A stretch of 64,000 bases of DNA from Oscillospiraceae bacterium (GTDB taxonomy: Bacteria > Bacillota > Clostridia > Oscillospirales > Oscillospiraceae): NCBI GenBank assembly GCA_902787755.1, contig CADAHL010000009.1, positions 18,257-82,256 of the forward strand, given 5' to 3'. The notes beneath the pieces are model-generated. The model was given only the letters and a program-made list of their open reading frames with translations, made no database searches and had not been told where the DNA came from. Shown in pieces: positions 25,434 to 33,587 of this stretch; positions within the stretch are counted from its first letter, which is position 1; each line of letters opens with the position of its first letter. A program made the translations under genes and the position numbers.

Positions 25434-25600
25434 AGACGTTGAGACGAAACCTTTGCAAGGACTGCGAGGACACCCTGAGGAAGGCCGGGCTCGTTTATCG
25501 GCAGCGGCACCGGGAGGCGGATGCAAGCCTGTGCGACTGGTGCCACAAGCAGCGGGTCCTCCGGAGGTTCGAGATCCAGTATGAGCGAAACAAAATGTAA
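25430..25600 (+). CDS. Small zinc-ribbon-like protein
   Basis: 56 aa starting at a GTG that overlaps the previous stop. CKDC and CDWC pairs 23 residues apart suggest a single zinc site. It resembles the protein at 32836-33045 (same length between Cys pairs, shared LRKAGLVYRQR/VKKAGIRYERL segment), so the phage carries two paralogues. Confidence 0.7.
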   Translation: MKTLRRNLCKDCEDTLRKAGLVYRQRHREADASLCDWCHKQRVLRRFEIQYERNKM

Positions 25601-25847
25601 CGGCTGCCGCTTCCTTCGGTGGGAGCATTTCCGTGGTACCTGGGCGGCGCTGTGCACGGATCCGGACAAGCCCATGATGGGCGAGAGACGGACCCTGCAG
25701 GTCGGCGAAGTCTGGCCGGAGAGCGGGGAGCCCGCGGTGATCCGGCCGGTGTGGTGTGGGAAGGCTCCGGGATGCGGGGACAACCCTTCCACCGCTGACG
25801 CGGTCCCCCTCCCCTTAGACAGGGGAGGCAGCAAGGAAAATAAATAA
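25581..25847 (+). CDS. Small cysteine protein with a repeat-derived tail
   Basis: 88 aa, start MSETKCNGCRFLRWEHFRG overlapping the previous gene by 20 bases. Four conserved-looking cysteines (CNGC, LCTD, WCGK) suggest metal binding. The last 24 residues are translated from a poly-C/poly-G hairpin repeat (25768-25836) of the kind found between host genes, so the natural end was probably nearer to residue 65. Confidence 0.65.
   Translation: MSETKCNGCRFLRWEHFRGTWAALCTDPDKPMMGERRTLQVGEVWPESGEPAVIRPVWCGKAPGCGDNPSTADAVPLPLDRGGSKENK
25768..25836 (+). repeat. Hairpin repeat cassette inside the prophage, copy 1
   Basis: GCGGGGACAACCCTTCCACC followed by CCCCTCCCCTTAGACAGGGG (hairpin) and AGGCAGCAAGG. 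The same order occurs at 33790-33852, and related cassettes lie in the host repeat island. Confidence 0.65.
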
Positions 25848-25914
25848 AGAGGCCGCCCCCGTTGGCGGACGGGAAGCGGCCAGAGTCTCAAAAGACAAGG
25901 AGAGTATACCAAAA

Positions 25915-26070
25915 ATGATAACAAAAATCAAGAGAAGCCTGCGCTCCTGGGCCATCGCCCTGGCGGTGCTGCTGTTCCTGGGGCAGATCCAGGACGAGAT
26001 CGTGGGGCTGATCGTGCTGATCGCCCTGGGCCTGATGCTGGGCGCGAAGCTCCTGGAGGCGGCGCCATGA
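25915..26070 (+). CDS. Small membrane protein
   Basis: 51 aa, start MITKIKRSLRSWAIALAVLL; AAGGAGAG lies upstream. Basic N-terminus and two short hydrophobic stretches around QIQDEI, the second being VGLIVLIALGLMLGAKLL. It overlaps the next gene by four bases. Function unknown. Confidence 0.6.
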   Translation: MITKIKRSLRSWAIALAVLLFLGQIQDEIVGLIVLIALGLMLGAKLLEAAP

Positions 26071-26234
26071 TGCAGCCGGAAATGTTGAGGAACCCGATCC
26101 CCATCAATGGGGTGGTCTGGGATCAGGCCAGCTGGACCTGGCAGGTGTGGTCTCCGGATATGGAGACGGTGATGGAGTTCAAGGACTTCTGGACGGCGGT
26201 GATCTATGCGATGGAGGTGGAGGGATGGCGGTGA
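26067..26234 (+). CDS. Small Trp-rich phage protein, unknown
   Basis: 55 aa (MMQPEMLRNPIPINGVVWDQ at the N-terminus) with seven methionines and six tryptophans. The start overlaps the previous stop (ATGA), indicating coupled translation. No known motif. Confidence 0.55.
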   Translation: MMQPEMLRNPIPINGVVWDQASWTWQVWSPDMETVMEFKDFWTAVIYAMEVEGWR

Positions 26235-26488
26235 TGGTGTTGTCGGGGATCTGCTTTGTACTGCTGTGCACGGTGTTCCTCTGCCTCTATGTGATCTGGC
26301 GCCAGGGACTCGACGCGGAAAACCGGGAAGCTGAGGTCGAGCTGGCCCGCGCCGAGCGGGACCGGTACAAGAAGCTGGCGGAGGATGCGATCCGGGCCAA
26401 GGCGGAAGAGAGCGGGCCAACCAGGGCGTCGGCCCCTACAAAGAGACCCTATGTGACGCCGGTGATGGAGATCATCGAGGAGGAATGA
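26225..26488 (+). CDS. Single-pass membrane protein with coiled coil
   Basis: 87 aa: one transmembrane helix (VMVLSGICFVLLCTVFLCLYV) and then a charged helix (AENREAEVELARAERDRYKKLAEDA). The segment SGPTRASAPTKRP near the end is translated from a dispersed repeat (26411-26440) that also occurs at 33001-33030. The layout resembles small phage membrane accessory proteins; function unknown. Confidence 0.6.
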   Translation: MAVMVLSGICFVLLCTVFLCLYVIWRQGLDAENREAEVELARAERDRYKKLAEDAIRAKAEESGPTRASAPTKRPYVTPVMEIIEEE

Positions 26489-26490
26489 GC

Positions 26491-26787
26491 ATGAGTGGAA
26501 TTTACATCCCTGATATGAGCCTGCCCGGAGAGGAAGATTTGTGGATAGTCGTAAGAAAAGACGGTTCGTTCACTTATAACGTTAGAGAAGGCTGGCAAGA
26601 TGGAAAGCAAAAAACCGTCCCCGTCCCGCCGCATGGGAGGCTGGGCGATCTGGATGCGTTGGCGGAGTATGTGCATCAGCAAGATGATTGGCTTTCCGAA
26701 ACAGCAATCCATGCCTTTTGCGGAATCTTATGCAAGACTCCCGCTATCATCCCGGCAGAGCCGCTTAACGAGGAGGTGAATGAGTAA
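26491..26787 (+). CDS. Conserved phage protein, unknown
   Basis: 98 aa. Starts at the second ATG (26491), seven bases after GAGGAGGA. Contains the motif VPPHGRLGDLDALAEYV, a variant of the HGRLIDADAL signature common in small early proteins of Firmicutes phages, followed by a Cys-containing segment. GC is lower than in neighbouring genes. Function unknown. Confidence 0.65.
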   Translation: MSGIYIPDMSLPGEEDLWIVVRKDGSFTYNVREGWQDGKQKTVPVPPHGRLGDLDALAEYVHQQDDWLSETAIHAFCGILCKTPAIIPAEPLNEEVNE

Positions 26788-26930
26788 TGGTAGAGAACTG
26801 TAAATATTGCTGGCAGAACTGCCCTAACGCGGGCCAAGAAGGGAAAGACGAGACCGACGTCTGCGAATTTTACAATGGGCCTTGGGAAGACACCGTCCCA
26901 GCGGAGGAAAAGGAGGCCGACCATGACTGA
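26787..26930 (+). CDS. Very small cysteine protein
   Basis: 47 aa, MVENCKYCWQNCPNAGQEGK at the N-terminus with CxxC plus two further Cys (12 and 26), a probable zinc site, then an acidic tail. The start touches the preceding stop (TAATG) behind GAGGAGGTGAATG. Overlaps the next gene. Confidence 0.55.
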   Translation: MVENCKYCWQNCPNAGQEGKDETDVCEFYNGPWEDTVPAEEKEADHD

Positions 26931-27372
26931 CCGCCTCCAACTCAGACCGTGTGATTTCCAGACCGCCGTGCGGTTTGTCGGAGAGCATCACAGGCACAAC
27001 AAGCCGCCAATAGGGCATAAATTTTCCATCGCTTGCTATGCCGGAGACCGTCTCTGCGGTGTGTGCATGGTTGGCAGACCGATTGGGCGCTACTTGGACG
27101 ATGGGCTGACGCTTGAGGTCAACCGATGCTGCACGGACGGGACGCGAAACGCTTGCACGATGCTGTATGGGGCCGCACAACGAGCCGCCGCCGCGCTTGG
27201 CTACAAGCGGCTCATTACCTACACTCTGGAGTCGGAAAATGGGTCAAGCCTTAGAGCATCAAACTGGATCTGTGACGGTCAGGCTGGGGGGACTCATTGG
27301 ACTGGGCAACGATACGAGCAGACAGAGATGGTCTTGGGAGAAATGAAAGTGAGATGGAGGAAGGAACTATGA
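26923..27372 (+). CDS. XF1762-like phage protein (GNAT-like fold)
   Basis: 149 aa, start MTDRLQLRPCDFQTAVRFVG. The family is frequent in phages: FVGEHHRHNKPPIGHKFSIACY, VGRPIGRYLDDGLTLEVNRCCTDGTRNACTMLYGAA, and RLITYTLESENGSSLRAS, with the GNAT-type order of motifs. Activity unproven. Lower GC than the neighbouring modification genes. Confidence 0.75.
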   Translation: MTDRLQLRPCDFQTAVRFVGEHHRHNKPPIGHKFSIACYAGDRLCGVCMVGRPIGRYLDDGLTLEVNRCCTDGTRNACTMLYGAAQRAAAALGYKRLITYTLESENGSSLRASNWICDGQAGGTHWTGQRYEQTEMVLGEMKVRWRKEL

Positions 27373-27518
27373 GTGACCGCCTTACCCGCTGGGAGGGCCA
27401 AGACGAGGACGGCCCAAGAGCCGTGATGGTTCACCGGGACAAGCCCTTCCATGAAGCGTTCCAAGAGATTCTGCGCAAGCTTGCGAAGTATGAGGACCTG
27501 GAGGAGAACGATGGTTAA
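27369..27518 (+). CDS. Small phage protein, unknown
   Basis: 49 aa, N-terminus MSDRLTRWEGQDEDGPRAVM, ending in LRKLAKYEDLEEN. The KLAKYED ending is typical of small early proteins in Firmicutes phages. Overlaps its neighbours by four and eight bases. Confidence 0.6.
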   Translation: MSDRLTRWEGQDEDGPRAVMVHRDKPFHEAFQEILRKLAKYEDLEENDG

Positions 27519-28620
27519 GGTATGGCAGCCGGGCGGGCATAAGGAGACTCGGGACGAGAAGCTGTACCGCCTGCAGACCAATGCTCAGCGGATCGCCCTG
27601 CCCTACGGGGCCAAGGTCAACATGGCCCAGAGGCGGATCAGGGAGTGGGCGGATTTCTGTTGGGATAACGGAAAAAACTACGCCGTATCGGTGGGTGGCC
27701 TGGACAGCATCACTCTCCTGGCCCTGTGCCGCAAGACGCTGCATGAGGACGTGCCAGGGATCTCTGTCTCGGTCCTGGAGGACAAGAGCATCCAGCGGGT
27801 CCACCGGGAGATGGGCGTGATCCCGATCAAGCCTCTGAAAAGCAAGGTCCAGGTCCTCCAAGAGGACGGCTTCCCAGTGGTCTCCAAACTGGCCGCCGCC
27901 AAGATCGCCCGGCTTCAGACGCCAGGAGACGACAGCCCCATCATCCGGGCCTATATGACCGGGGACATGGGCGCCTGGGGCGGCTTCGGCCACAACGACC
28001 GCTTCAAACTGCCAGACCGCTGGGTGGAGCTTTTCGGAGGACTGTATGCGGAAATGCGCCCGGACCTCAAATGCAAGGTTGCGCCGTTTAAGGTCTCTGA
28101 TCAGTGTTGCTACTGGCTCAAGGAGCTGCCTGCCCAGCAGTACCAGCAAGAGCACAACATCTGGCCATTCCTTGGCCTGATGCAATCTGAGGGCGGACGC
28201 CGGCAGTATTCCCTCCGGGCCCACGGCTGCAACTATGTGGGCGAGACTACGGCCAGAAGCTGCCCGTTCAACTACTTCACCCGTCAGGATCTTCTGCAGC
28301 TTGCCCTGGATCTGGGCGTGCACGTGCCGGATATCTACGGCGAGATTGTGATGGACCCGGACGGCACCCTGCGGACCACCAAGGCCCAGAGGACAGGCTG
28401 CTCCATGTGCGGCTTCGGGATCCACCTGGACAGCAGGCCCCACCACTTTGACCTGCTTCGGGAGCAGAATCCCAAGGAGTGGGAATTTTGGATGTACCGA
28501 TGCTGCACCGACCCGGCGACGGGCGAGAAATACGGCTGGGGCCGTGTCCTGGACTGGATCGGCGTGGGCTGGGAAAACCGCCCGGACACCGATTGCGTCG
28601 GGCAATACTCATTGTTTTAG
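27511..28620 (+). CDS. PP-loop protein of the PAPS reductase/DndC-like family
   Basis: 369 aa starting MVKVWQPGGHKETRDE. The ATP-pyrophosphatase loop is VGGLDS (61-66), a variant of SGGKDS with Ser to Val and Lys to Leu, in YAVSVGGLDSITLLALCR. Two cysteine groups, GCNYVG...SCPF and GCSMCGFGIH...RCC, could bind an Fe-S cluster as in adenylyl-sulfate reductases and DndC. No cysteine desulfurase or other Dnd gene is present, so phosphorothioation is not supported. It immediately precedes two DNA methyltransferase genes and probably works with them or supplies sulfur chemistry; inference. Confidence 0.8.
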   Translation: MVKVWQPGGHKETRDEKLYRLQTNAQRIALPYGAKVNMAQRRIREWADFCWDNGKNYAVSVGGLDSITLLALCRKTLHEDVPGISVSVLEDKSIQRVHREMGVIPIKPLKSKVQVLQEDGFPVVSKLAAAKIARLQTPGDDSPIIRAYMTGDMGAWGGFGHNDRFKLPDRWVELFGGLYAEMRPDLKCKVAPFKVSDQCCYWLKELPAQQYQQEHNIWPFLGLMQSEGGRRQYSLRAHGCNYVGETTARSCPFNYFTRQDLLQLALDLGVHVPDIYGEIVMDPDGTLRTTKAQRTGCSMCGFGIHLDSRPHHFDLLREQNPKEWEFWMYRCCTDPATGEKYGWGRVLDWIGVGWENRPDTDCVGQYSLF

Positions 28621-28628
28621 GGGGAAGT

Positions 28629-30347
28629 ATGAAAGCACAAACAAATCTGTTCAATGAGATCATCGTCGACAACTTTGCAGGAGGCGGTGGAGCCTCCACG
28701 GGAATCGAGCTGGCTACTGGGCGCCCGGTGGCCATTGCCATCAACCACGACCCGGCGGCGATCCTGATGCACAAGACGAATCACCCGCACACTCTGCACC
28801 TGCAGGCGTCCGTCTGGGACGTGGACCCTGTGGACGTTTGCGCGGGCCGCCCGGTTGGCCTGGCATGGTTCAGCCCGGACTGCAAGCACTTTTCCAAGGC
28901 CAAGGGAAGCGCCCTGGTAGACCGTAACATCAGGGGCCTTGCCTGGATCGTTCTGCGCTGGGCGGGAACCGTGCGGCCCAGAGTCATCATGCTGGAAAAC
29001 GTGGAGGAGTTCCAGACCTGGGGTCCGGTACGCAAAGGCAAGCCGGTCAGAAGCAAGCAGGGCCAGACTTTCCGAAAGTGGCTCAGTCAGCTTGAGGCTC
29101 TGGGCTATCGGGTGGAGCATCGGGAACTTGTTGCTGCTGACTACGGCGCCCCAACTACCCGCAAGCGCTTTGTGCTGATCGCCCGCTGTGACGGTCGGCC
29201 TATCGTCTGGCCGGAGCGGACCCACGCACCGAATGGCAGCGAGGAGGTCAGATCCGGGCGGCTTCTGCCATGGCGGTCCGCCGCTGAGATCATCGACTGG
29301 ACCGTGCCGATGTTTTCCATCTTCGCCAGCAAGCAGGAGATCCGGGAGCAATACGGCGTAAATGCTGTTCGCCCGCTGGCCGACAACACCCTGCGGCGAA
29401 TCATCCGCGGCGTTGACAAGTTCACGATCCGGAGTGGGAAGCCCTTCCTGGTGCCGACCGGCTATGGTGAGCGCAATGGTCAGGCGCCGAGGATCCATGA
29501 CATTGACCGTCCGGTCCCCACGGTTGTCTCCACCTGCAAACAAAATCTGGTGGAGCCTGTGCTGGCACCGGTTACGCTCTCCAATACCGGCGGCTCATCC
29601 GGCACTCCCGCAGATCAGCCCATCGGTACTGTGCGCACGGCGGGCGGACAGATCCTGGCCTCCGCCAATCTGATCCAGTACCACACCGAGCAGACCGAGA
29701 GTGTCCGGGCAAACGGGCTGAGAGAGCCGCTTCCCACGGCGGACGCCTCCAACCGTTACGGGCTGGTAGCCGCAAATCTGGTGGAATATTATACCGGCGG
29801 TAGGCCGTTAAGCCTGGAGGCCCCGATGCACACCGCCACTTCCCACGACCGGGAATCGCTGATTGCCGCCCATGTGGCGGAGTTCAAGGGCCAGGACCTG
29901 GGCCAAAGCCCGGAGAGGCCGCTGCGCACCATAACGGCAAGCGCGGGAGAGTTTGCGGCTGTTGCGGTCCGGGTGGAGCAATATGCCCCCGGAACGGCGC
30001 TCGGCTGCTGGCCGCAGATACGCGCCCTACTCAACAAGCACTGCGGTTATTCGCTTGCTGACGACCAGATTCTTCTGCTGCGGATTGGCGGGACCTGGTA
30101 TTACCTCTCGGACATTACCATGCGGATGCTGACGCCGAGGGAGCTGTACGCGGCCATGGGCTTTCCGCCGGATTACATCATCGACCGGGACTATACCGGC
30201 AAGGAGTATCCAAAGACCCAGCAGGTGGCCCGATGCGGGAACGCCGTGTGCCCGCCGATGGCCTCCGCTGTGGTCCGGGCCAATTTTCCAGAGTGGGCTG
30301 TGCAGATCCGTACCATGGCGGAGCTGGAAAAGGCGGTGGCGCTGTGA
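28629..30347 (+). CDS. C5-cytosine DNA methyltransferase
   Basis: 572 aa. Motif I VDNFAGGGGASTGIE, motif IV SPDCKHFSKAKG with catalytic Cys85 (PDC in place of the usual PPC), motif VI MLENVEEF (123-125 ENV), motif VIII TTRKRFVLIAR, a long target-recognition region, motif IX-like MRMLTPRELYAAMGFP and motif X RCGNAVCPPMA. All catalytic motifs are present. No cognate restriction gene is adjacent, so it is an orphan methylase, probably protecting phage DNA. The stop overlaps the GTG start of the next gene. Confidence 0.9.
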   Translation: MKAQTNLFNEIIVDNFAGGGGASTGIELATGRPVAIAINHDPAAILMHKTNHPHTLHLQASVWDVDPVDVCAGRPVGLAWFSPDCKHFSKAKGSALVDRNIRGLAWIVLRWAGTVRPRVIMLENVEEFQTWGPVRKGKPVRSKQGQTFRKWLSQLEALGYRVEHRELVAADYGAPTTRKRFVLIARCDGRPIVWPERTHAPNGSEEVRSGRLLPWRSAAEIIDWTVPMFSIFASKQEIREQYGVNAVRPLADNTLRRIIRGVDKFTIRSGKPFLVPTGYGERNGQAPRIHDIDRPVPTVVSTCKQNLVEPVLAPVTLSNTGGSSGTPADQPIGTVRTAGGQILASANLIQYHTEQTESVRANGLREPLPTADASNRYGLVAANLVEYYTGGRPLSLEAPMHTATSHDRESLIAAHVAEFKGQDLGQSPERPLRTITASAGEFAAVAVRVEQYAPGTALGCWPQIRALLNKHCGYSLADDQILLLRIGGTWYYLSDITMRMLTPRELYAAMGFPPDYIIDRDYTGKEYPKTQQVARCGNAVCPPMASAVVRANFPEWAVQIRTMAELEKAVAL

Positions 30348-32839
30348 CCTATCTTGACTTTTTGCGTTCCAAAATTGAGGTTGCCCCGGTGAGCGGCTTT
30401 ACCGTGGATCCGTCAGCGCTCTCCCCGGTGCTCAAGCCTCACCAGCGGGATGCGGTGGTATGGGCGCTGGCCGGAGGACGGCGGGCACTGTTTGAGAGCT
30501 TCGGCCTGGGTAAGACCCTCCAGGAGCTGGAATACTGCCGCCTGGTGCTGCAGCATGAGGGCGGGAAGGCCCTGATCGTGCTGCCGCTGGGCGTCCGCCA
30601 GGAGTTCAGACGTGACGCTGTGCAGCTGTTGGGCATGGAGGAACCGCGATACATCACAAGCCCAAGCGAGGCCACAGAGGTCGGAAAGATCTATCTGACC
30701 AACTATGAGCGTGTCCGGGACGGCGAGATCGACCCGAAGGACTTCACCGCCTGCGTCCTGGATGAGGCGGCGGTGCTGCGGTCCTTTGGCAGCAAGACAT
30801 ACCAGACCTTTCTTCCCAAGTTCAAGGGTGTCAAATATAAGCTCGTCGCCACAGCGACACCCGCCCCAAACCGGCTGAAAGAGCTGATCCACTACGCCGG
30901 ATTCCTTGAGGTCATGGATACCGGACAGGCCCTGACCCGCTTCTTTCAGCGGGACAGCACAAAGGCCAACAATCTGACCCTGTACCCGCACAAGGAAGAA
31001 GAGTTTTGGCTGTGGGTATCTTCCTGGGCGCTGTTCATCTCTAAACCTTCGGATCTGGGGTATGACGATGAGGGCTACGCCCTTCCGCCAATGGATGTCC
31101 GGCCTCACATGATCTCCAGGGGTTACGAGGGGATCACCGACAAGGACGGACAGTACAAGTTAATGAACGACGCCGCCACCAGTCTGCAAGAGGCAGCGCG
31201 GGAGAAGAAAGATAGCATTGCGGCCCGCTGTGCCATGGCCAAAGAGATCGTGGACAGCGACCCGGACGCCCACTTCATCCTATGGCATGACCGGGAGGAG
31301 GAACGGCACGAGCTGAAGCGACTCATGCCGGAGGCAGTAGAGATCTACGGCACGATGGACTACGACGAGCGAGAGCGCAGGGTGATGGACTTCTCCGACG
31401 GGAAAACCCGGCTCTTCGCCACAAAGAAAAGCCTCTCCGGTTGCGGCTGCAACTTCCAGCGGCATTGTCACCGGGCTATCTTTGTGGGCATTGACTATGA
31501 ATTCCATGATTTCATCCAGGCGGTCCACCGCATCTACCGCTTCCTCCAGACGGAGCAGGTCATTATCGACATCCTCTATACCGAGGCAGAGGAGCCGATC
31601 TTCCGGGTGCTGATGGAGAAGTGGAAGCAGCACAACGAGCAGCAAGAGCGGATGCGGGAAATCATCCGGAAATACGGGCTGAACGAGGCGGCACAGGCCG
31701 AGCGCATGGCCCGAAGCATAGGAGTTGAGACAGTGAGAGTTGACGGAAAACGCTTCACCGCCATTCATGGCGACTGCGTGGAGGAGACGGCCAAGATGGA
31801 GGAGAACAGTGTTGACATGATCCTGACTTCCATTCCCTTCTCCAATCATTACGAGTACACACCAAGCTATAACGACTTCGGCCACAACGAGAACACGGCC
31901 CGCTTCTTCGAGCAGATGGATTTTCTCAGCCCGGAGCTGCTGCGGGTTCTGCGCCCCGGCCGGGTGTTTGCCTGCCACGTCAAGGATCGGGTGCTCTTCG
32001 GAAACGCCACAGGAACCGGAATGCCAACCATGGAGCCTTTCCACGCCATGTGCATCCAGCACTACATGAAGCATGGTTTTCAGTACTTCGGCATGATAAC
32101 GGTGGTGACCGATGTGGTGCGGGAGAACAATCAGACCTACCGCCTGGGCTGGACGGAGCAGTGCAAGGACGGAACCAAAATGGGCGTTGGCTGCCCCGAG
32201 TACATTCTGCTGTTCCGGAAGCTGCCCACCGACACCTCCACAGCTTATGCTGATGTGCCGGTCAAAAAGAGCAAAGGGGACTATACCCGCGCCCAGTGGC
32301 AGATCGACGCCCACGGCTATTGGCGCAGCAGCGGGGACAGGCTGCTGACCAAAGCGGAGATTCAGGCCGCACCGGTAGACAGGCTGCAGGCCATGTACCG
32401 TAAATACAGCCGGGAGACAGTCTATGACTATGCCGAGCACGTCCAGATTGCAAAGAAACTGGACGAGGACGGCCATCTGCCTGCCACCTTCATGGTGGTG
32501 GCGCCTGGATCCTGGTCCGAAGAAGTCTGGGACGATGTAAACCGGATGCGTACGCTGAATACCAGCCAGAGCCAAAGGCGCCAGCAGATGCACGTCTGCC
32601 CGCTGCAGTTTGACATTGTAGACCGACTCATTAACCGCTACACCAATGAGGGTGATCTGGTCTTTGACCCCTTCGGCGGGATCGGCACCGTGCCCCTGCG
32701 GGCGGTCATTGCCGGGAGACGTGGCCTGATGACGGAGCTCAACCCGGACTATTTTCGGGACGCTGTTGGCTACCTGGACGCCGAAGAAGCGAAGATCGAC
32801 ACGCCGACGCTATTTGATCTAATGGAGGGCCAGGTATGA
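30344..32839 (+). CDS. Fusion of an SF2 (SNF2-like) helicase and a DNA amino-methyltransferase
   Basis: 831 aa starting with GTG. N-terminal half: helicase motif I FGLGKT (GLGKT 54-58), motif II LDEAA (140-143), motif III ATATPAP, and motif VI QAVHRIYRF in a C-terminal helicase domain. C-terminal half: methyltransferase of permuted order, motif IV as LTSIPF (495-499; usual form TSPPY), then SAM motif FDPFGGIGTVPLRAV (775-781 DPFGGIG) near the end. One chain could move along DNA and methylate adenine or cytosine exocyclic amines. It is overlapped by the C5 methylase gene and may also stand in for a replicative helicase; no other helicase is present in the phage. Confidence 0.87.
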   Translation: MTYLDFLRSKIEVAPVSGFTVDPSALSPVLKPHQRDAVVWALAGGRRALFESFGLGKTLQELEYCRLVLQHEGGKALIVLPLGVRQEFRRDAVQLLGMEEPRYITSPSEATEVGKIYLTNYERVRDGEIDPKDFTACVLDEAAVLRSFGSKTYQTFLPKFKGVKYKLVATATPAPNRLKELIHYAGFLEVMDTGQALTRFFQRDSTKANNLTLYPHKEEEFWLWVSSWALFISKPSDLGYDDEGYALPPMDVRPHMISRGYEGITDKDGQYKLMNDAATSLQEAAREKKDSIAARCAMAKEIVDSDPDAHFILWHDREEERHELKRLMPEAVEIYGTMDYDERERRVMDFSDGKTRLFATKKSLSGCGCNFQRHCHRAIFVGIDYEFHDFIQAVHRIYRFLQTEQVIIDILYTEAEEPIFRVLMEKWKQHNEQQERMREIIRKYGLNEAAQAERMARSIGVETVRVDGKRFTAIHGDCVEETAKMEENSVDMILTSIPFSNHYEYTPSYNDFGHNENTARFFEQMDFLSPELLRVLRPGRVFACHVKDRVLFGNATGTGMPTMEPFHAMCIQHYMKHGFQYFGMITVVTDVVRENNQTYRLGWTEQCKDGTKMGVGCPEYILLFRKLPTDTSTAYADVPVKKSKGDYTRAQWQIDAHGYWRSSGDRLLTKAEIQAAPVDRLQAMYRKYSRETVYDYAEHVQIAKKLDEDGHLPATFMVVAPGSWSEEVWDDVNRMRTLNTSQSQRRQQMHVCPLQFDIVDRLINRYTNEGDLVFDPFGGIGTVPLRAVIAGRRGLMTELNPDYFRDAVGYLDAEEAKIDTPTLFDLMEGQV

Positions 32840-33045
32840 AGGTGACAAGGCGGCTGTGCTGGAACTGCCTGGAGGACGTGAAGAAGGCCGGGATCCGGTA
32901 TGAGCGGCTGACCGGCACCACCGGGTGGATGGACAAGTGCGAGGGCTGCGGAAAGCGGCGCCTCATTGAGGAATACGTGATCGAGATCCGCGGACGAGAG
33001 CGGGCCAACCAGGGCGTCGGCCCCTACGAAAGGAGAATGATATGA
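32836..33045 (+). CDS. Small zinc-ribbon-like protein, paralogue of 25430-25600
   Basis: 69 aa with CWNC and CEGC pairs and the shared segment VKKAGIRYERL. The final residues (RERANQGVGPYERRMI) are read from the dispersed repeat at 33001-33030. Starts four bases inside the helicase-methylase gene and overlaps the next gene. Confidence 0.7.
   Translation: MKVTRRLCWNCLEDVKKAGIRYERLTGTTGWMDKCEGCGKRRLIEEYVIEIRGRERANQGVGPYERRMI
33001..33030 (+). repeat. Short dispersed repeat shared with the host island
   Basis: GGCCAACCAGGGCGTCGGCC within a longer match ending CCCCTACGAA. Also at 26413-26440 in the prophage and, inverted, at 13000-13025 in the host. Confidence 0.65.
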
Positions 33046-33587
33046 AACTGAAAGCGATTGCCCGGCTGGTGAAGCAGGCCGGGGTTCTGGTGCTCTGGGA
33101 TGAGGGCAGGTGGATCGGGACCGGAGAGGCCATGTATTCCTCCCCGCTGCCCGGCCTGGACGAGGATCAGATCCTGACCGTGCTGGACCTGAGCGCCAAG
33201 GAGCAGGAGAAGATCGAGATCCGCTGGGGCAGCGAGGACGAGCGGGGATGGGATCTGGAGGACCGGCCCGAGGAGCCGGAGCTGCGCTGGCCCAAGCTGA
33301 TTCTGAGCATCGGGGGAGAGAGCTGGATCCCCTTTCGGGCGCCGCTCAGCCCGGCGCCGGCGCTGCTGCGGGCGGATCTGCTGGCGCCCCTCCGGGACAG
33401 CCGGGAGCAGCTGCGGGTCTGCCAGCGGCGGAACGCGGCGGGGGAGCCCTATCTGGTGGTGTGCGCCGGGTGGATGGTGCTGTCGGTGTTTCAGCCGGGC
33501 AGCCCCTCCGGCCTGTGGGACGAGCTGCACGAGCTTTCCAAGCCCGTGGGCTTTGACCCGGCCACCGGGGAGGTGGTGGCGGAATGA
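33042..33587 (+). CDS. Hypothetical phage protein
   Basis: 181 aa, MKLKAIARLVKQAGVLVLWD at the start. No recognised domain. Acidic overall with a Pro/Leu-rich middle (PFRAPLSPAPALLRADLLAPL) and a C-terminal LWDELHELSKPVGFDPATGE. Overlaps both neighbours by four bases. Confidence 0.65.
   Translation: MKLKAIARLVKQAGVLVLWDEGRWIGTGEAMYSSPLPGLDEDQILTVLDLSAKEQEKIEIRWGSEDERGWDLEDRPEEPELRWPKLILSIGGESWIPFRAPLSPAPALLRADLLAPLRDSREQLRVCQRRNAAGEPYLVVCAGWMVLSVFQPGSPSGLWDELHELSKPVGFDPATGEVVAE

Noticed and set aside
27511-28620. A DNA phosphorothioation (Dnd) operon
   Set aside because: Only a DndC-like PP-loop protein is present. DndA, B, D and E are missing and the loop lacks the usual Lys.
28629-32839. 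A complete restriction-modification system
   Set aside because: Two methylases and a helicase part are present, but no endonuclease domain is seen in or near them; the HNH at 35933 belongs with the terminase.
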